Source: Haliea sp.
Lineage (GTDB): Bacteria; Pseudomonadota; Gammaproteobacteria; Pseudomonadales; Halieaceae
Assembly (NCBI GenBank): GCA_016704305.1
Contig: JADJAL010000048.1
Span: 1 to 49,230, forward strand
DNA: 49,230 nt
Direction: 5' to 3'
Shown here: one piece after another, positions 8,234 to 17,068 of the stretch
How the letters are laid out: each line of letters starts with the position of its first letter
Numbering within the stretch: position 1 is the first letter of the stretch
The notes under the pieces: generated by a model
Told to the model about the DNA's origin: nothing
Database searches by the model: none
What the model saw: the letters and a program-made list of their open reading frames with translations, nothing else
Program-made: the position numbers and the translations under genes

Positions 8234-8854
8234 TTGCACAGCGTTCCATCCCAGGAGCATAAGACCATTAAATACCTTTGGATAATTATCTTCCTCGCCG
8301 TGTTGATCTGGTCCGGCATCAACCCCTGGGACCCATTGACGTGGATGCTGGAAGTCGCACCCGCAATCATCGGCGGCATCTTGCTGGCGGCCACCTGGAA
8401 CTCATTCAGGCTGACGCCACTGCTGTATTTCTTTGTGCTGGTGCACTGCATCATCCTGATGGTCGGTGGCCACTACACCTACGCGGAAGTGCCGTTGTTT
8501 GACGGCCTGTTCGGTTCGGAAAGGAACAACTACGACAAACTGGGCCACTTCGCCCAGGGCTTCGTACCAGCGTTGCTGGCAAGGGAAATACTCATCCGCA
8601 AACAGGTGGTGAATGGCGACTACTGGCGCGCCTTCATCGTCGTGTCGATATGTCTGGCGTTCAGCGCATTCTATGAACTGATCGAATGGTGGGTCGCGCT
8701 GGCCTCGGGTGAAAATGCGGAGGCCTTCCTCGGGACCCAGGGCTATGTCTGGGATACCCAATCGGACATGGGGCTGGCATTCCTTGGCGCGGTTTCCGCC
8801 CTGCTGCTATTGTCGGCTTTGCACAACAGGCAACTGCAACGCGTAATGCACTAG
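8234..8854 (+). CDS. DUF2238/YjdF-type inner-membrane protein
   Basis: The 206-residue protein has about six transmembrane segments, beginning YLWIIIFLAVLIWSGINPWD. The conserved HYTYAEVPL, RNNYDKLGHFAQGF and FYELIEWW motifs are the signature of the YjdF/DUF2238 family. The function of the family is unknown. The only start that keeps the whole first helix is TTG 8234, and its ribosome-binding site is weak. Its TAG stop overlaps the stop of the convergent sulfotransferase gene in a shared CTAG. Confidence 0.8.
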   Translation: MHSVPSQEHKTIKYLWIIIFLAVLIWSGINPWDPLTWMLEVAPAIIGGILLAATWNSFRLTPLLYFFVLVHCIILMVGGHYTYAEVPLFDGLFGSERNNYDKLGHFAQGFVPALLAREILIRKQVVNGDYWRAFIVVSICLAFSAFYELIEWWVALASGENAEAFLGTQGYVWDTQSDMGLAFLGAVSALLLLSALHNRQLQRVMH

Positions 8855-9479
8855 CTGGCGAACAGGTTCTCCGCGCCAATCGTGCGTTTGTACAACGCGA
8901 TATCGCTCTTGTAGGCCTTGCGCACGCAGGCCACCAGTTCATCGCTGTACATTGCCTTGAGCGACGGAACCAGGCCCTCGCTTTTATAGTTGAGCAATTC
9001 AAGCGGCGAGAGCTTGAAGGGCTTTCTTCGGGATAATTTGGTCGGCATTTTTTATACGATCGCTGCTCATGCTTTTTACAAAAAATTCGAACGTAACATC
9101 CTCGATGTCGATGGTTCGCCGGTGCAGGTCGACATAACCCCAGGCCGGGTTATTCCGGTTGACGATTTTGTCCAGATACACGCTGAGCAGGCGAGAAAAC
9201 GGACAGCGCAAAATGGTGAATGTGTAACGGGCCTTGGCAAGCTCCGAGAGGCTGGCTGTGAAGGTATGGTTGTTCTGGTGAATCCAGTTAAAATCTGCGC
9301 TATCTTTAATGCAGCCGTTGGCGATCGCCAGTGTGGTTCGCATCGTGGAACAGGCATTCTTGGGTATAAAAGGCATCCGACGGATAGATATTCAGCGCGT
9401 GTTGTTGCGCAAAACTGTGCCGTTGATTGACCCTGAGCGTGCTGTAGCTTTCGTGACTGTAACGAAATACGCGTGGCAT
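8851..9479 (-). CDS. Sulfotransferase family 2-like protein, two frameshifts, short
   Basis: From ATG 9479 the N-terminus (RVFRYSHESYSTLRV) leads to the PAPS-binding loop FIPKNACSTMRTTLA in a second frame. Removal of one base from the T4 run at about 9370 (minus strand) joins them as SDAFIPKNAC. The 3'-phosphate motif RCPFSRLLSVYLDKIV follows. Removal of one A from the A6 run near 9047 joins a C-terminal part (YSDELVACVRKAYKSDIALYKRTIG) ending at TAG 8851-8853. The corrected protein is about 209 residues. It seems to lack the central HWRPQ-type segment common in this family, so an internal deletion is possible. The acceptor is unknown; family members sulfate glycans or other polar groups. Confidence 0.65.
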
Positions 9480-9652
9480 CGGTTGGCTCCTGTGGCGCTC
9501 AGAATGGTGAACGCAGTCATGCTAGCAAGGGATATTTGCCGAAACAATGAATGCAATCAATCTGTAACGTCGATACAGGCAAAGAATGCCATGTATCCAG
9601 AGGTGCGGTGAGACCCGCAGCTCATCAGTCCGTCAAAGGGAAGACACTCACG

Positions 9653-10840
9653 ATGGTACTCGCCAGATCCCTGCTTCCACGCCTGCTGTTCCTGCGATCG
9701 CTGCCGCTGTCGCTGCTGGTATCGACGCTGGTCTCGATGGTCATGCTGAGCCCACTCACGCTGGCAAGCACGGCGACGCCGGAAGCACAGGCCCTGATCG
9801 ACGAACTGGGCCTGACCGAAGCCAGCACGCCAATTGCAAAGCATCCGCTCTGGAAGCCGCAAAAAGTCGTCGTCATGTTACCGGCGGCACTGGGAGTAGG
9901 CAGCGCCGAATTCGAGGCGCAGCTGGCGACAGCGGCAGGCGATGTGGAACTGGTGTTTGAACGCTCTGGCGGTTTCGTCATACCTGCTGAGATGCTCGCA
10001 GGCGCGGACGGTGTCATTGGCATCTGCACCCCTCCCCTGCTAACCCAGGCCGATGCGAAACTGATCTGGGTGCACAACTACACCGTGGGCATGGATCACT
10101 GCAAAGGCGCGAGCGAGGCGCAACTGCGGAACATCGTCTTCACCAATAACAAACGCTTGTCCGGCCCCGCCATCGCCGAGCATGCCATCGCCATGTTGCT
10201 CGCGCTGACCCACAACCTGCCCGCTTACGCGGCGGCGCAAAGCGAGGCCCGCTGGGCACGCGAGATTTCCGATAACGTTTCATTCGGGGAACTCAAGGGC
10301 AAAACGCTGCTGGTCGTCGGGCTTGGCGGCATCGGCACTGAAATCGCGTGGCGCGCCCACGGGCTCGGCATGCGGGTTATCGCAACGCGCAATTCATCGC
10401 GCGAAGGTCCCGACTTCGTGGAGCACGTGGGCCTGGCGAACGAGCTGCACGCACTGGCGGGCAGGGCCGACGTGGTCGCGAACGCCCTGCCGCTCACGCC
10501 CGCAACGACAGGCATCTTCAACAAGGCCTTCTTCGATGCGGTTAAACCGGGTGCGATTTTTCTCTCCGTGGGGCGCGGACAAAGCACGGTGACCAGCGAC
10601 CTGATCGCCGCACTGGAATCACGCCGCTTGTACGGCGCGGGCCTCGACGTGACGGACCCGGAACCCCTGCCCAAAGACAGCCCGCTGTGGCACCTGCCCA
10701 ACGTCATCATTACGCCCCACGTATCCGCCACCGGTGACGATAGCCCGCTACGCACAATGATCATCGCCGTGGAGAACTTGCGCCGCTATGTTGCCGGAGA
10801 ACCGCTGTTAAATGTGGTGGATATGCAGAAGGGGTATTAA
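9653..10840 (+). CDS. D-2-hydroxyacid dehydrogenase family protein with signal peptide
   Basis: ATG 9653 opens a long hydrophobic leader (LPLSLLVSTLVSMVMLSPL) ending near LAS, a plausible Sec cleavage site. The NAD-binding domain has VVGLGGIGTEIAWRAHGLGM. The catalytic Arg lies in SVGRGQS, the Glu in DVTDPEPLP and the His in ITPHVSA, the complete Arg-Glu-His set of D-isomer 2-hydroxyacid dehydrogenases. The family reduces 2-oxoacids to D-2-hydroxyacids with NAD(P)H, normally in the cytoplasm. A predicted export signal on such an enzyme is unusual; an in-frame internal start giving a cytoplasmic form is not excluded. A sulfotransferase gene follows after 70 bases. Confidence 0.85.
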   Translation: MVLARSLLPRLLFLRSLPLSLLVSTLVSMVMLSPLTLASTATPEAQALIDELGLTEASTPIAKHPLWKPQKVVVMLPAALGVGSAEFEAQLATAAGDVELVFERSGGFVIPAEMLAGADGVIGICTPPLLTQADAKLIWVHNYTVGMDHCKGASEAQLRNIVFTNNKRLSGPAIAEHAIAMLLALTHNLPAYAAAQSEARWAREISDNVSFGELKGKTLLVVGLGGIGTEIAWRAHGLGMRVIATRNSSREGPDFVEHVGLANELHALAGRADVVANALPLTPATTGIFNKAFFDAVKPGAIFLSVGRGQSTVTSDLIAALESRRLYGAGLDVTDPEPLPKDSPLWHLPNVIITPHVSATGDDSPLRTMIIAVENLRRYVAGEPLLNVVDMQKGY

Positions 10841-10910
10841 GTACGATTGGCAACACGGGACTTCCGATGCTCATGATAACAACCGCCACGCGCTCATTCT
10901 GGAGGACGCT

Positions 10911-11819
10911 ATGACAACCAACGCCATCCCCAGCAAAACCCGGGAGATTCACAGCCACCATTTCGATTCCACCATCTGGAACGACTTCACCTTTCGCGAC
11001 GACGACATTGTCATTGCCACCTATGCCAAATCCGGCACCACGTGGGTACAGCAAATCGTGTCGCAATTGCTGTTCAACGGCGCGGAAGCGTTGGCAGTGG
11101 CGGATATGTCGCCCTGGCTCGACTTGCGCGTGCCACCCAAGGAGGTGAAGCTCCCGCTGGTGGAGGCGCAAACCCATCGGCGCTTCCTGAAGACACACTT
11201 GCCCGTCGATGCGCTGGTGTTTTCAAACAGGGCCAAATACATCTACATCGGACGCGACGGGCGCGATGTGCTGTGGAGCATGTACAACCACCACGCCACG
11301 GCGAACGAGCTCTGGTATGAGGCACTGAACGACACGCCCGGCAGGGTGGGACCGCCGATTGAACCGCCACCCGACTCCATCACGCAGTACTACCATGACT
11401 GGCTCGATCGCGATGGCCACCCGTGGTGGCCGTTCTGGGAGAACATACGCACCTGGTGGGCGATTCGCGACCTGCCGAATGTGCACCTGCTGCACTTTGA
11501 AAATCTGAAACGCGATCTGCCCGGCGAAATTCGCCGCATTGCCGAATTTCTCGCCGTGCCCATCGACGAGGGCACATGGGACGCCATTGTCGAGCACTGC
11601 AGCTTTGAGTACATGAAGAACAACGCCAGCAAAACCGTACCGCTGGCCGGCGCCTTCTGGGACGGCGGCGCACAGAGCTTTATCCACAAGGGGATGAACG
11701 GCCGTTGGCGCGAGGTGCTCACACCGGACGAGGTGGCCAAGTATGAGCACATCGCGGCACGGGAACTGGATGGCGACTGTGCGCACTGGCTGGCCACAGG
11801 GCAAATAACAGCACATTAG
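10911..11819 (+). CDS. Sulfotransferase family 1 (PAPS-dependent)
   Basis: The 302-residue protein shows the PAPS 5'-phosphosulfate loop TYAKSGTTWVQQIV near residue 40, KTHLPVDAL, the 3'-phosphate motif YIGRDGRDVLWSMYNHH, and the C-terminal KGMNGRWREVLTPDE equivalent to RKGxxGxW. These are the landmarks of cytosolic-type sulfotransferases, which transfer sulfate from PAPS to hydroxyls or amines of small molecules such as steroids and phenols. ATG 10911 has GGAGGA at 10901-10906. It may be co-transcribed with the preceding dehydrogenase. The substrate is not indicated by neighbours, though the steroid locus lies within the same window. Confidence 0.88.
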   Translation: MTTNAIPSKTREIHSHHFDSTIWNDFTFRDDDIVIATYAKSGTTWVQQIVSQLLFNGAEALAVADMSPWLDLRVPPKEVKLPLVEAQTHRRFLKTHLPVDALVFSNRAKYIYIGRDGRDVLWSMYNHHATANELWYEALNDTPGRVGPPIEPPPDSITQYYHDWLDRDGHPWWPFWENIRTWWAIRDLPNVHLLHFENLKRDLPGEIRRIAEFLAVPIDEGTWDAIVEHCSFEYMKNNASKTVPLAGAFWDGGAQSFIHKGMNGRWREVLTPDEVAKYEHIAARELDGDCAHWLATGQITAH

Positions 11820-11877
11820 GCAGGCGGAACCGTTGGGTATTCGCGACAAGCAACTGCAGGAGAGGAACCAGGTCGAA

Positions 11878-12429
11878 ATGTATACGTCTCAAATGGAACT
11901 GGAAGCGGGTATCGACGCGATAAAATCGTCGCCTGCGGACGAGGGCATTGTGCGGAAGATCGTCTGTCGGCCAGACGTCGACGAGCGCCATGAACTGCAG
12001 GAGGCGCAGCTCGACCTGGCCGAGGGCCTGGTCGGCGACAACTGGCGGCGTAAAGGTTTTTACAAGGCCGCTGGCGGGCGCGCGCATCCGGATATGCAAC
12101 TCAACCTGATGAACGCCAGGGCGATTGCGCTTATCGCGCGCACCGAGGAGCGCTGGCAGCTGGCCGGCGACCAGTTCTATGTCGATCTGGACCTGAGCCC
12201 CAACAACCTCCCACCCGGCACCCGGTTGCAGATCGGCGAGGCGATTATCGAAGTCACCGCTGAACCGCATCTGGGCTGCAGCAAGTTCATGGCGCGCTTT
12301 GGTCGCGACGCCGCGCGCTACGTCAATTCCGACGCGGGCAAGGCGCTGAACCTGCGCGGCATCAATGCGAAGGTTGTGCAGCCCGGCAAAGTGGTGTCGG
12401 GTTCGCGCATCAGCAAGCTGGACGCCTGA
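11878..12429 (+). CDS. MOSC domain-containing protein
   Basis: The protein is about 183 residues from ATG 11878 (GGAGAGG upstream); an in-frame TTG at 11833 would add 15 residues. It contains the MOSC fold: GIVRKIVCRPDVDERHELQEAQLDLAEGLVGDNW near the N-terminus, and EPHLGCSKFMARFGRDAARYV with the conserved cysteine. MOSC domains bind sulfur or molybdopterin cofactors, as in molybdenum cofactor sulfurases and the YiiM/mARC group. The stand-alone short form here resembles metal-sulfur carrier proteins of unknown partner. The gene follows the sulfotransferase by 58 bases and may share its transcript. Confidence 0.85.
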   Translation: MYTSQMELEAGIDAIKSSPADEGIVRKIVCRPDVDERHELQEAQLDLAEGLVGDNWRRKGFYKAAGGRAHPDMQLNLMNARAIALIARTEERWQLAGDQFYVDLDLSPNNLPPGTRLQIGEAIIEVTAEPHLGCSKFMARFGRDAARYVNSDAGKALNLRGINAKVVQPGKVVSGSRISKLDA

Positions 12430-12526
12430 AGAGTTCAATCCCATCAACCATCACGCGCATGACGCGGATCAGCTATCTGCCGTCACCTCGTGTACGATTG
12501 CGTAAATCGGCAACGCAAGTCACTGT

Positions 12527-14335
12527 ATGAACCACGGCAACTACGAGGACGAGGCGGATCAGCGCATCAATTGGCACACGATGCGCATCATCTGGCCCTA
12601 CCTGATGGAGCATCGCAACCGGGTGCTGCTTGCCCTCGGCTGCCTGATCATCGCCAAGGTGAGCAATGTCGTTGGGCCATTCATTCTCAAGTACATTGTC
12701 GACGCGCTGGATAGCGAGAAAAGCCAGCTGATCGCGGCGCCCATCGCGCTGGTGTTTGCTTACGGCCTGGCGCGCTTCTCCAACATCCTGTTCGGGGAGA
12801 TCCGCGATACGATCTTTGGCCGCGTCACCGAGCGTGCCATGCGCAAGATCGGGCTCGAAGTCTTTCGCCACCTGCATCGCCTCGATCTCGATTTTCACCT
12901 CAATCGGCGCACTGGCGGACTGTCACGCGACATCGAGGCGCGGCACCACCGGCATCAGCTTCCTGATGCGCTTCTTCGTGTTCAATATCGTGCCCACCTT
13001 TGTCGAGATATTCATGGTGGTCGGCATTCTGCTGTTCAACTACGGCTGGGGCTTTGCGCTGATCACCCTGGTGTCCGTCATGCTCTACACCTGGTTTTCC
13101 ATCGCGGCGACGGAATGGCGTACCCGCTTCGTGCGCGAGGCGAATATCGCCGACTCCGCCAGCAACACCCGGGCGGTGGACAGCCTGCTGAATTTTGAAA
13201 CCGTGAAGTATTTCACCAACGAGGAATTCGAAGCGCAGCGCTACGATTACGAACTCGGCAAATGGGAGCAGGCGCGCCGCAAGAATCGCCTGTCGCTGTT
13301 TTCGCTGAACGGCGGGCAGGCGCTGATCATGCCATCGCGATGACGGGCATGATGTGGCTCGCGGCCGTGTGTGTCGCCGCCGGCACGATGACGATCGGCG
13401 ATTTCGTGCTGATCAACGCATTCATGGTGCAGTTGTTCGTGCCGCTGAATTTCCTCGGATTTGTGTACCGGGAAATCAAGGGCTCCATGGCGAATATCGA
13501 GAAAATGCTGCAGCTGCTGCGTGTACAAACCAGCGTGAACGACAAGCCGGGGGCGCAGTCTCTGGCGCCCGGCAACGGCAACATCGAATTCAGGGACGTT
13601 TCATTTTCCTATCGCCCGGATCGCGAGATCTTGCGCAAGGTGACATTCAACATCGATGCCGGGCAGAAGGTCGCGGTGGTGGGCGCAAGCGGCGCCGGCA
13701 AATCCACGCTGGTGAAACTGCTGTTCCGGTTCTACGACCTGAGCGGCGGCGCGATCCGGATCGGCGGTGTCGATATCAGCGACGTCAGCAAACATTCGCT
13801 GCGACGGGCCATCGGCATCGTTCCGCAGGATACCGTGCTGTTCAACGACACGCTGTTTGAAAACGTCCGCTACGGTTGCCCCGAGGCCAGCGACGCCGAG
13901 GTCGCCAATGCGATTCGCCTTGCCCACCTCGACAACTTCATCAGCCAGCTCCCCGACGGCGACCAGACCAGGGTCGGCGAGCGCGGCCTGAAACTGTCCG
14001 GTGGCGAGAAGCAGCGCGTCGCGATAGCGCGCACCATTCTCAAACGCGCGCCGATACTCGTGTTTGACGAGGCCACCTCGTCGCTCGACAGTAAATCAGA
14101 ACAGGCGATACTGAAGGCCCTGCGCGAGGTCGCGAAGGGCCATACCAGCCTGGTGATCGCGCACCGGTTGTCCACGATCATCGACGCCGACAACATCGTG
14201 GTGCTGGACCAGGGCAGTGTCGTCGAGCAGGGCACGCACGAGGCACTGCTGGCGCGCCGCGGGCACTATGCCGAGCTCTGGTTCTCGCAGCAAAGAGATC
14301 AGCAGAAGGAGCAGCAAGAGGAGCTGCCGGTATGA
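12527..14335 (+). CDS. ABC exporter, Atm1/HMT1 type, two compensating indels
   Basis: A fused permease-ATPase half-transporter of about 602 residues. The permease starts INWHTMRIIWPYLMEHRNRV and has the Atm1 signatures RGTTGISFLMRFFVFNIVPT, EWRTRFVREAN and AVDSLLNFETVKYFTNEEFEA, which line the glutathione/metal-thiol pocket in Atm1 proteins. The ATPase carries Walker A GASGAGKST, signature LSGGEKQRVAIA, Walker B ILVFDEATSSLD and switch histidine IAHRLST. One extra G near 12935 and one missing base near 13331 put the middle of the permease in another frame. Removing both restores the family sequence. Atm1 exporters move glutathione-bound metal or Fe-S precursors across the inner membrane. The stop overlaps the start of the next gene (ATGA). 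Confidence 0.87.
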
Positions 14336-15345
14336 AACGCATCAACATCGTCGCCTGGCATAACGGTGGCGGCCTCAGCCGGGACATAGACACGCTGTTC
14401 GACGCGCTCCCGACGGACCGTTTTGCCGTGACGTTGAACGGCGCGCCGCGCGAACAGGCCCGTATCCAGCGCCGTCGCATCGCACATCGTGCGGCCAATC
14501 TCCGCCATCGCTGGCTGCGGCGCGGGCAGCTGCTGGCCGCAAAGTACGACGTAAACCTGTTCCTGGAAGATATCAGTCGCGGCTTCTTCCGCTACGCTAG
14601 CGTCAATATGTTTATCCCCAACCCGGAATGGTTCAAGGAGAACCAGCACCGCCACCTGCCGGGGATCGACGTGGTGCTGTGCAAAACCCGGGAGGCACAG
14701 GAGACGTTTTCGCAACTGGGCTGCAATGTCCTGTTCATTGGCTTCACCAGCGAGGATCGATGGGACAGCGGGAACACGCAGCCACGAGAGCACACTTTTT
14801 TGCACCTGGCCGGGCGCAGCTGGCAGAAAGGCACCAGGGCCCTGACCGATCTGTGGTTGCGGCATCCCGAGTGGCCGACCCTGACCGTGGTGCAAAATGA
14901 CAGGATGTACAACCAGGCGCGGGTGGTGCCCATTGAAGCGCCCAATATCATTCACCGGTTGGTACGCTTAGGCGATGCCGAGCTGCGCGCATTGCAAAAC
15001 CGCCACGCATTTCATCTGTGCCCCTCTGAAGCGGAAGGCTTTGGGCACTGCATCGCCGAGGCAATGAGCTGCGCAGCAGTGACCCTGACCACCGATGCGC
15101 CGCCGATGAACGAGTTGATCACGCCCGAGCGCGGCGTGCTGGTGGACTATCACCGGATGAGCAGCCAGCGCTCGGGCGCCAACTACTATGTCGATCCCAC
15201 CGATCTTGAACGCAAGATCGAGGCGATCATCGCGATGGATGAGCGCTCGATCGCGCAGATGGGCGACAATGCGAGGCAATGGTATCTGGAGAACGACCGA
15301 CTTTTTCGCACGCGACTTATTGAGGCGCTTGAACAAGCGGCGTGA
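14332..15345 (+). CDS. Glycosyltransferase, GT4-like
   Basis: The 337-residue protein shows a GT-B layout. The N-terminal half is divergent; the C-terminal half contains HLAGRSWQKGTRAL, then LCPSEAEGFGHCIAEAMSCAAV, the EX7E-type nucleotide-sugar motif of GT4 enzymes, followed by NELITPERGVLVDY. It would transfer a sugar from a nucleotide donor to an unknown acceptor, probably at the cytoplasmic face. ATG 14332 overlaps the ABC exporter stop by four bases, indicating translational coupling. The link with a metal/thiol exporter is unexplained. Confidence 0.82.
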   Translation: MKRINIVAWHNGGGLSRDIDTLFDALPTDRFAVTLNGAPREQARIQRRRIAHRAANLRHRWLRRGQLLAAKYDVNLFLEDISRGFFRYASVNMFIPNPEWFKENQHRHLPGIDVVLCKTREAQETFSQLGCNVLFIGFTSEDRWDSGNTQPREHTFLHLAGRSWQKGTRALTDLWLRHPEWPTLTVVQNDRMYNQARVVPIEAPNIIHRLVRLGDAELRALQNRHAFHLCPSEAEGFGHCIAEAMSCAAVTLTTDAPPMNELITPERGVLVDYHRMSSQRSGANYYVDPTDLERKIEAIIAMDERSIAQMGDNARQWYLENDRLFRTRLIEALEQAA

Positions 15346-15371
15346 GCGGGCAAGCACCCGCCGCCAGGTTT

Positions 15372-16220
15372 TCAAACTGCGCCATTTTCCTCGCGACTTA
15401 TCAAGCGATAGGGCGCAGCGTCCGGCTCGGCGAGCACCGACTGCAACCAGGGCAGGCAGCTCTCTAGCTGCTGTTGCAATTGCCAGGGCGGATTGATTAC
15501 GAACATGCCGCTGCCCGTCATGCCCCCCGCCGCTGCCGGTCGCACGGACAATTCCACCAACAGGGATTTCACCGGCAGCGCCTCCAGCTTCTTCACCAGC
15601 AGCTGCACCTCCTCCCGTGCCAGCAAGGGATACCCCAGCGCATACACGCCGGTGGCAAACTTTTTGCGGGCCAACTGCAGCGAGGCGAGCGCCGTGGCGT
15701 AATCGGCTTTCACCTCGTAGGGTGGATCGAGCATCACTAGCGCGCGCTTTTCCACCGGCGGCAGGATAGCGTTCAGTGAGCCAAAGCCGTCCTCCTGCGC
15801 GACATGCACACGCCGGTCGCGCCCCGCCCACTTTTGAAGGCGAGCGGCATCCTCCGGGTGTAACTCGAACAACTGCAGCCGATGTTCCGGGCGCAGGATA
15901 TGTGCGGCAATCGCGGGCGAACCCGGATAGCGCTGCAACGTGTCTGCCTTGTTGCAACTGCGCACCACATCGACATACGCCTGCACTGCTGGTGGCAGGT
16001 CGCTGCGCTGCCATAACTGTGAGATGCCCGTGTCAAATTCACGATTCTTGCCGGCGAACGACTTGCGCAGGTCATAAGTACCCTCGCCGGCGTGCGTGTC
16101 TATATAGCGCAGCGGCTTGCCCTCCTTCTGTACCAGGTACTGCAAAACCAGCACTTCGACCAGGTGCTTGAGGACGTCGGCATGGTTGCCGGCGTGGAAG
16201 GCGTGTCGATAACTGAGCAT
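15372..16220 (-). CDS. rlmJ: 23S rRNA (adenine-2030-N6)-methyltransferase
   Basis: The 282-residue protein begins MLSYRHAFHAGNHADVLKH, the near-invariant RlmJ N-terminus. It continues with RYIDTHAGEGTYDL (SAM-binding) and MLDPPYEVKADY (the DPPY catalytic motif of N6-adenine methyltransferases), then GSGMFVINPPW. The enzyme methylates A2030 in 23S rRNA. ATG 16220 was chosen because the conserved HAFHAGN motif normally starts within a few residues of the N-terminus; the frame stays open upstream to 16283. It converges with the glycosyltransferase gene, 26 bases apart. Confidence 0.93.
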   Translation of the reverse strand: MLSYRHAFHAGNHADVLKHLVEVLVLQYLVQKEGKPLRYIDTHAGEGTYDLRKSFAGKNREFDTGISQLWQRSDLPPAVQAYVDVVRSCNKADTLQRYPGSPAIAAHILRPEHRLQLFELHPEDAARLQKWAGRDRRVHVAQEDGFGSLNAILPPVEKRALVMLDPPYEVKADYATALASLQLARKKFATGVYALGYPLLAREEVQLLVKKLEALPVKSLLVELSVRPAAAGGMTGSGMFVINPPWQLQQQLESCLPWLQSVLAEPDAAPYRLISREENGAV

Positions 16221-16448
16221 TGTGGGTACCGCGCTGAATTGTGGTGCTATGGTAATGCGAGTCCCGGCAGATCGCATCTGCATTCAGGACTTGCAAGTAC
16301 ACTGTGCTGGATTACCACGGCTTGATCACGTATGTTGACACTGCAAACATTTGTATAAGCGAGGCCGCTTTCTGCCCATCAATTGCCTCATTGACCACCG
16401 ACACCAAGCCACCACCACACAAATGCCAGCCCAAAAGGAGAACCCGGT

Positions 16449-16958
16449 ATGACCCAGCAAGTCCACGCACAAGCAGTGATCGATATACCACTCCAGGACG
16501 CCTGGACGAAGTTACGGGACATATCCCTGGCCCATCACTATGTGCCCGGCATCGTTAAAACCGAGATCGTGAGCGCGCACGTAGAGGGGGTTGGCGCGAG
16601 CCGCTACGTCTACCGCAATGCAAAAAGCTACATTCAGGAAACTGTGGAGGAATGGCAGGATGGAAAAGGCTTTCTCATCCATCTGCATCGCGGTGACAAG
16701 CCCGCGCCACCGTTCAGGGACGCCTGGTTCCGCTACGCACTTGAGGACAATGGCAACGGGCAGACCGTCCTCACCACCAGCCTGATGTACGAGATGCCCT
16801 GGGGCCGCCTCGGCGCGTGGCTTGGTGCGAAAATGGCAGGGATAGTGCAGGCGACCATCAGCGATGTCGCGCTATCGATGAAGCTGTATTACGAGACCGG
16901 CGTACCGACCACGGCGGCGGCGCTGAAAGCGTATAAAGCGCGGATGAAAAAGGCCTGA
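16449..16958 (+). CDS. SRPBCC (START/polyketide cyclase-like) protein
   Basis: A 169-residue single-domain protein: VHAQAVIDIPLQDAWTKLRD (first strand and helix), YVPGIVKTEIVSAH, VYRNAKSYIQETVEEW, GQTVLTTSLMYEMPWG, and a long C-terminal helix. This is the helix-grip fold that binds hydrophobic ligands. AAAGGAG at about 16434-16440 precedes ATG 16449. No catalytic residues can be assigned. The gene is divergent from rlmJ and convergent with the DUF1302 gene, from which it is separated by a strong palindrome. Confidence 0.82.
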   Translation: MTQQVHAQAVIDIPLQDAWTKLRDISLAHHYVPGIVKTEIVSAHVEGVGASRYVYRNAKSYIQETVEEWQDGKGFLIHLHRGDKPAPPFRDAWFRYALEDNGNGQTVLTTSLMYEMPWGRLGAWLGAKMAGIVQATISDVALSMKLYYETGVPTTAAALKAYKARMKKA

Positions 16959-16970
16959 CCTGCCTTGTCA

Positions 16971-17038
16971 AATTTGGGGTCAGAGTAAAAATAGTAAAAA
17001 TGCCGCGAATCGCGGCATTTTTACTCTGACCCCAAATT
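16971..17038. terminator. Nested palindrome / bidirectional terminator with GGGGTCAGAGTAAA arms
   Basis: A perfect 21-bp inverted repeat (16971-16991 and 17018-17038) encloses a second hairpin, AAAAATGCCGCG/CGCGGCATTTTT (16996-17007 and 17011-17022), that competes for the same T-run. It lies exactly between two convergent stops (16958 and 17069), so it can end transcription from both sides. The outer arm GGGGTCAGAGTAAAA is, as far as I recall, a recurrent intergenic repeat in gammaproteobacteria, often near REP-associated (Y1/RAYT) transposases. No transposase is present here. Confidence 0.75.
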
Positions 17039-17068
17039 CCCGGCAGGTTCGGGGAACCGTCTTCGCGC

